DNA of 64,000 nucleotides from NCBI RefSeq assembly GCF_016522065.1, contig NZ_JAEHFV010000002.1:372001-436000 (forward strand), read 5' to 3'. The first letter of the stretch is position 1; each line of letters begins with the position of its first letter. The translations under genes and the position numbers were made by a program. Origin of the DNA: Flavobacterium agrisoli (GTDB lineage Bacteria > Bacteroidota > Bacteroidia > Flavobacteriales > Flavobacteriaceae). Below are positions 62,956 to 64,000 of the stretch, piece after piece. Below the pieces are notes generated by a model that saw only the letters and a program-made list of their open reading frames with translations, was not told the DNA's origin and did not search any database.

Positions 62956-64000
62956 ATGACTCATAAACAGCAATTTTCAATTTCTCCTTTTCGTATTTCC
63001 CTTCTGAATAACTGCTTTGGAGCGAGATTGAACATTTTTTTGCTGTTTGCACTATTTTCATGTTGTAGTTTACTCTATAGTCAAACCAAAATTCCATCAA
63101 CCGATAAAAAACCTAAAATTGGTTTGGTTTTAAGTGGCGGTGGCGCCAAAGGTTTTGCGCATATTGGTGTTTTAAAAGTTATTGAAGAAGCTGGAATTAA
63201 AGTCGATTATATTGGTGGGACGAGCATGGGCGCGGTAATTGGAGGTCTGTATGCATCGGGTTATAATGCCGCACAAATTGATTCAATCTTTCAAAAAACC
63301 AATTTTGATGATTTAATAAACGATTATATTCCGAGAGCTTCAAAAAATTTCTACGAAAAAAGAAACGATGCCTTATATGCTATTACCTTACCTTTTAGCC
63401 AAATGCGAATCGGAATTCCGCAGGCCTTATCCAAAGGAATTTACAATTACAATTTGTTAAGTAGTTTGACTCGGAATGTACGACACATTCAAGATTTCAA
63501 CAATTTGCCAACGCCGTTTTTGTGTATTGGTACCGATATCGAAACCGGGAAGCAAGTATTACTTAACAAAGGGAATTTAGCGCAAGCCATAATGGCTAGT
63601 AGCTCGTTTCCTTCCTTGTTTTCGCCTGTAGAAATCGACGGCCAATTGTTGGTTGATGGCGGCGTGGTTAACAATTACCCGATTGATGAAATTAAAAAAT
63701 TAGGTGCTGATATCATTATTGGAGTCGATGTTCAAGACGATTTACTCAAACGTAAAAACCTTAAAGACGCCACAAAAATTCTGGTTCAAATTACCAATTT
63801 GCAATCTATTGAAAAAATGAAACGTAAAATTGGAGATACCGATATATACATCAAACCCGATATTCGTGACTATGGTGTGGTTTCTTTTGATAAAGGCGAA
63901 GAAATTATTCGTAAAGGCGAAGAAGCCTCTTTTGTAGTGTACGAAAAATTAAAAGCCTTGGTAAAACCCGATGATTTTTATACCAAACCACCTTTAAAGG
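62956..64000 (+). CDS. Patatin-like phospholipase (partial, cut by window end)
   Basis: The gene starts at ATG 62,956 and runs off the window after 348 codons. A hydrophobic segment (about 25-42) suggests a signal or anchor. The patatin motifs are GGGAKGFAHIG (61-71, oxyanion hole), GTSMG with the nucleophile Ser90, and DGG with Asp234, so the Ser-Asp dyad is intact. Bacteroidota proteins of this type (RssA/PlpD-like) often continue into an outer-membrane barrel domain downstream, which cannot be seen here. It begins 3 bases after uvrC. Confidence 0.93.
   Translation, partial: MTHKQQFSISPFRISLLNNCFGARLNIFLLFALFSCCSLLYSQTKIPSTDKKPKIGLVLSGGGAKGFAHIGVLKVIEEAGIKVDYIGGTSMGAVIGGLYASGYNAAQIDSIFQKTNFDDLINDYIPRASKNFYEKRNDALYAITLPFSQMRIGIPQALSKGIYNYNLLSSLTRNVRHIQDFNNLPTPFLCIGTDIETGKQVLLNKGNLAQAIMASSSFPSLFSPVEIDGQLLVDGGVVNNYPIDEIKKLGADIIIGVDVQDDLLKRKNLKDATKILVQITNLQSIEKMKRKIGDTDIYIKPDIRDYGVVSFDKGEEIIRKGEEASFVVYEKLKALVKPDDFYTKPPLK

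Noticed and set aside
1..64000. CRISPR arrays, tRNA or rRNA genes, and IS elements
   Set aside because: No evenly spaced direct repeats, cloverleaf-like sequence, rRNA-like blocks or transposase motifs were seen in reading.

Overview
The window is AT-rich chromosomal DNA of a Flavobacteriaceae bacterium, most likely a Flavobacterium close to F. johnsoniae. Supporting signs are promoters of the TTTG / TAnnTTTG type, Bacteroidota protein families (DUF4292, LolA and PorT-like proteins, a Bat operon, short lipoboxes ending in SC), and a flexirubin-type pigment locus with a tyrosine ammonia-lyase almost identical to the characterised F. johnsoniae enzyme. No rRNA, tRNA, CRISPR array, insertion sequence or prophage was seen.

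Positions 1-31,243 hold a nearly complete aryl-polyene/dialkylresorcinol (flexirubin) gene cluster, running rightward apart from the cut halogenase-like flavoenzyme at the left edge. Tyrosine ammonia-lyase makes 4-coumarate and a PaaK-type ligase would activate it. Two acyl carrier proteins, three complete ketosynthases, two ketosynthase-like proteins without the catalytic cysteine, a ketoreductase and three hotdog dehydratases would build the polyene. DarA and DarB make the dialkylresorcinol. LpxL-like, BtrH-like, PlsC-like and C45-type acyl-transfer enzymes are candidates for ester formation. LolA, an MMPL transporter fused to an acyltransferase, an ABC exporter, a lipoprotein and a beta-barrel protein probably deliver the pigment to the outer membrane. 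A RhuM-family gene is inserted in the middle and is foreign to the pathway. Most genes touch or overlap, so translation is probably coupled. A 94-bp hairpin-forming repeat closes the cluster.

Positions 31.4-36.2 kb hold dusB with a clear terminator and, on the minus strand, a small lipoprotein, a MATE exporter, a LolE/FtsX-type permease and rbfA. Positions 36.5-39.9 kb hold a three-gene set (circularly permuted ATP-grasp, alpha-E, transglutaminase) predicted to form a poorly understood peptide-ligation system. Positions 39.9-46.4 kb are a minus-strand envelope operon: polysaccharide flippase, dUTPase, nucleotidyltransferase, TPR protein, DUF4292 lipoprotein and an EnvC-like activator. Positions 46.6-50.1 kb hold a DUF3298 lipoprotein, an AlbA_2 protein, an SDR and an aldo/keto reductase.

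Positions 50.3-59.5 kb are a complete Bat (Bacteroides aerotolerance) operon: MoxR, DUF58, a BatD-like membrane protein, BatA, BatB, BatC, BatD and BatE. The right end has 5-formyl-THF cyclo-ligase and an aspartoacylase-family protein (minus), uvrC, and a patatin-like phospholipase cut by the window end. Regulatory sites were found by eye from the Bacteroidota consensus and are tentative unless stated.
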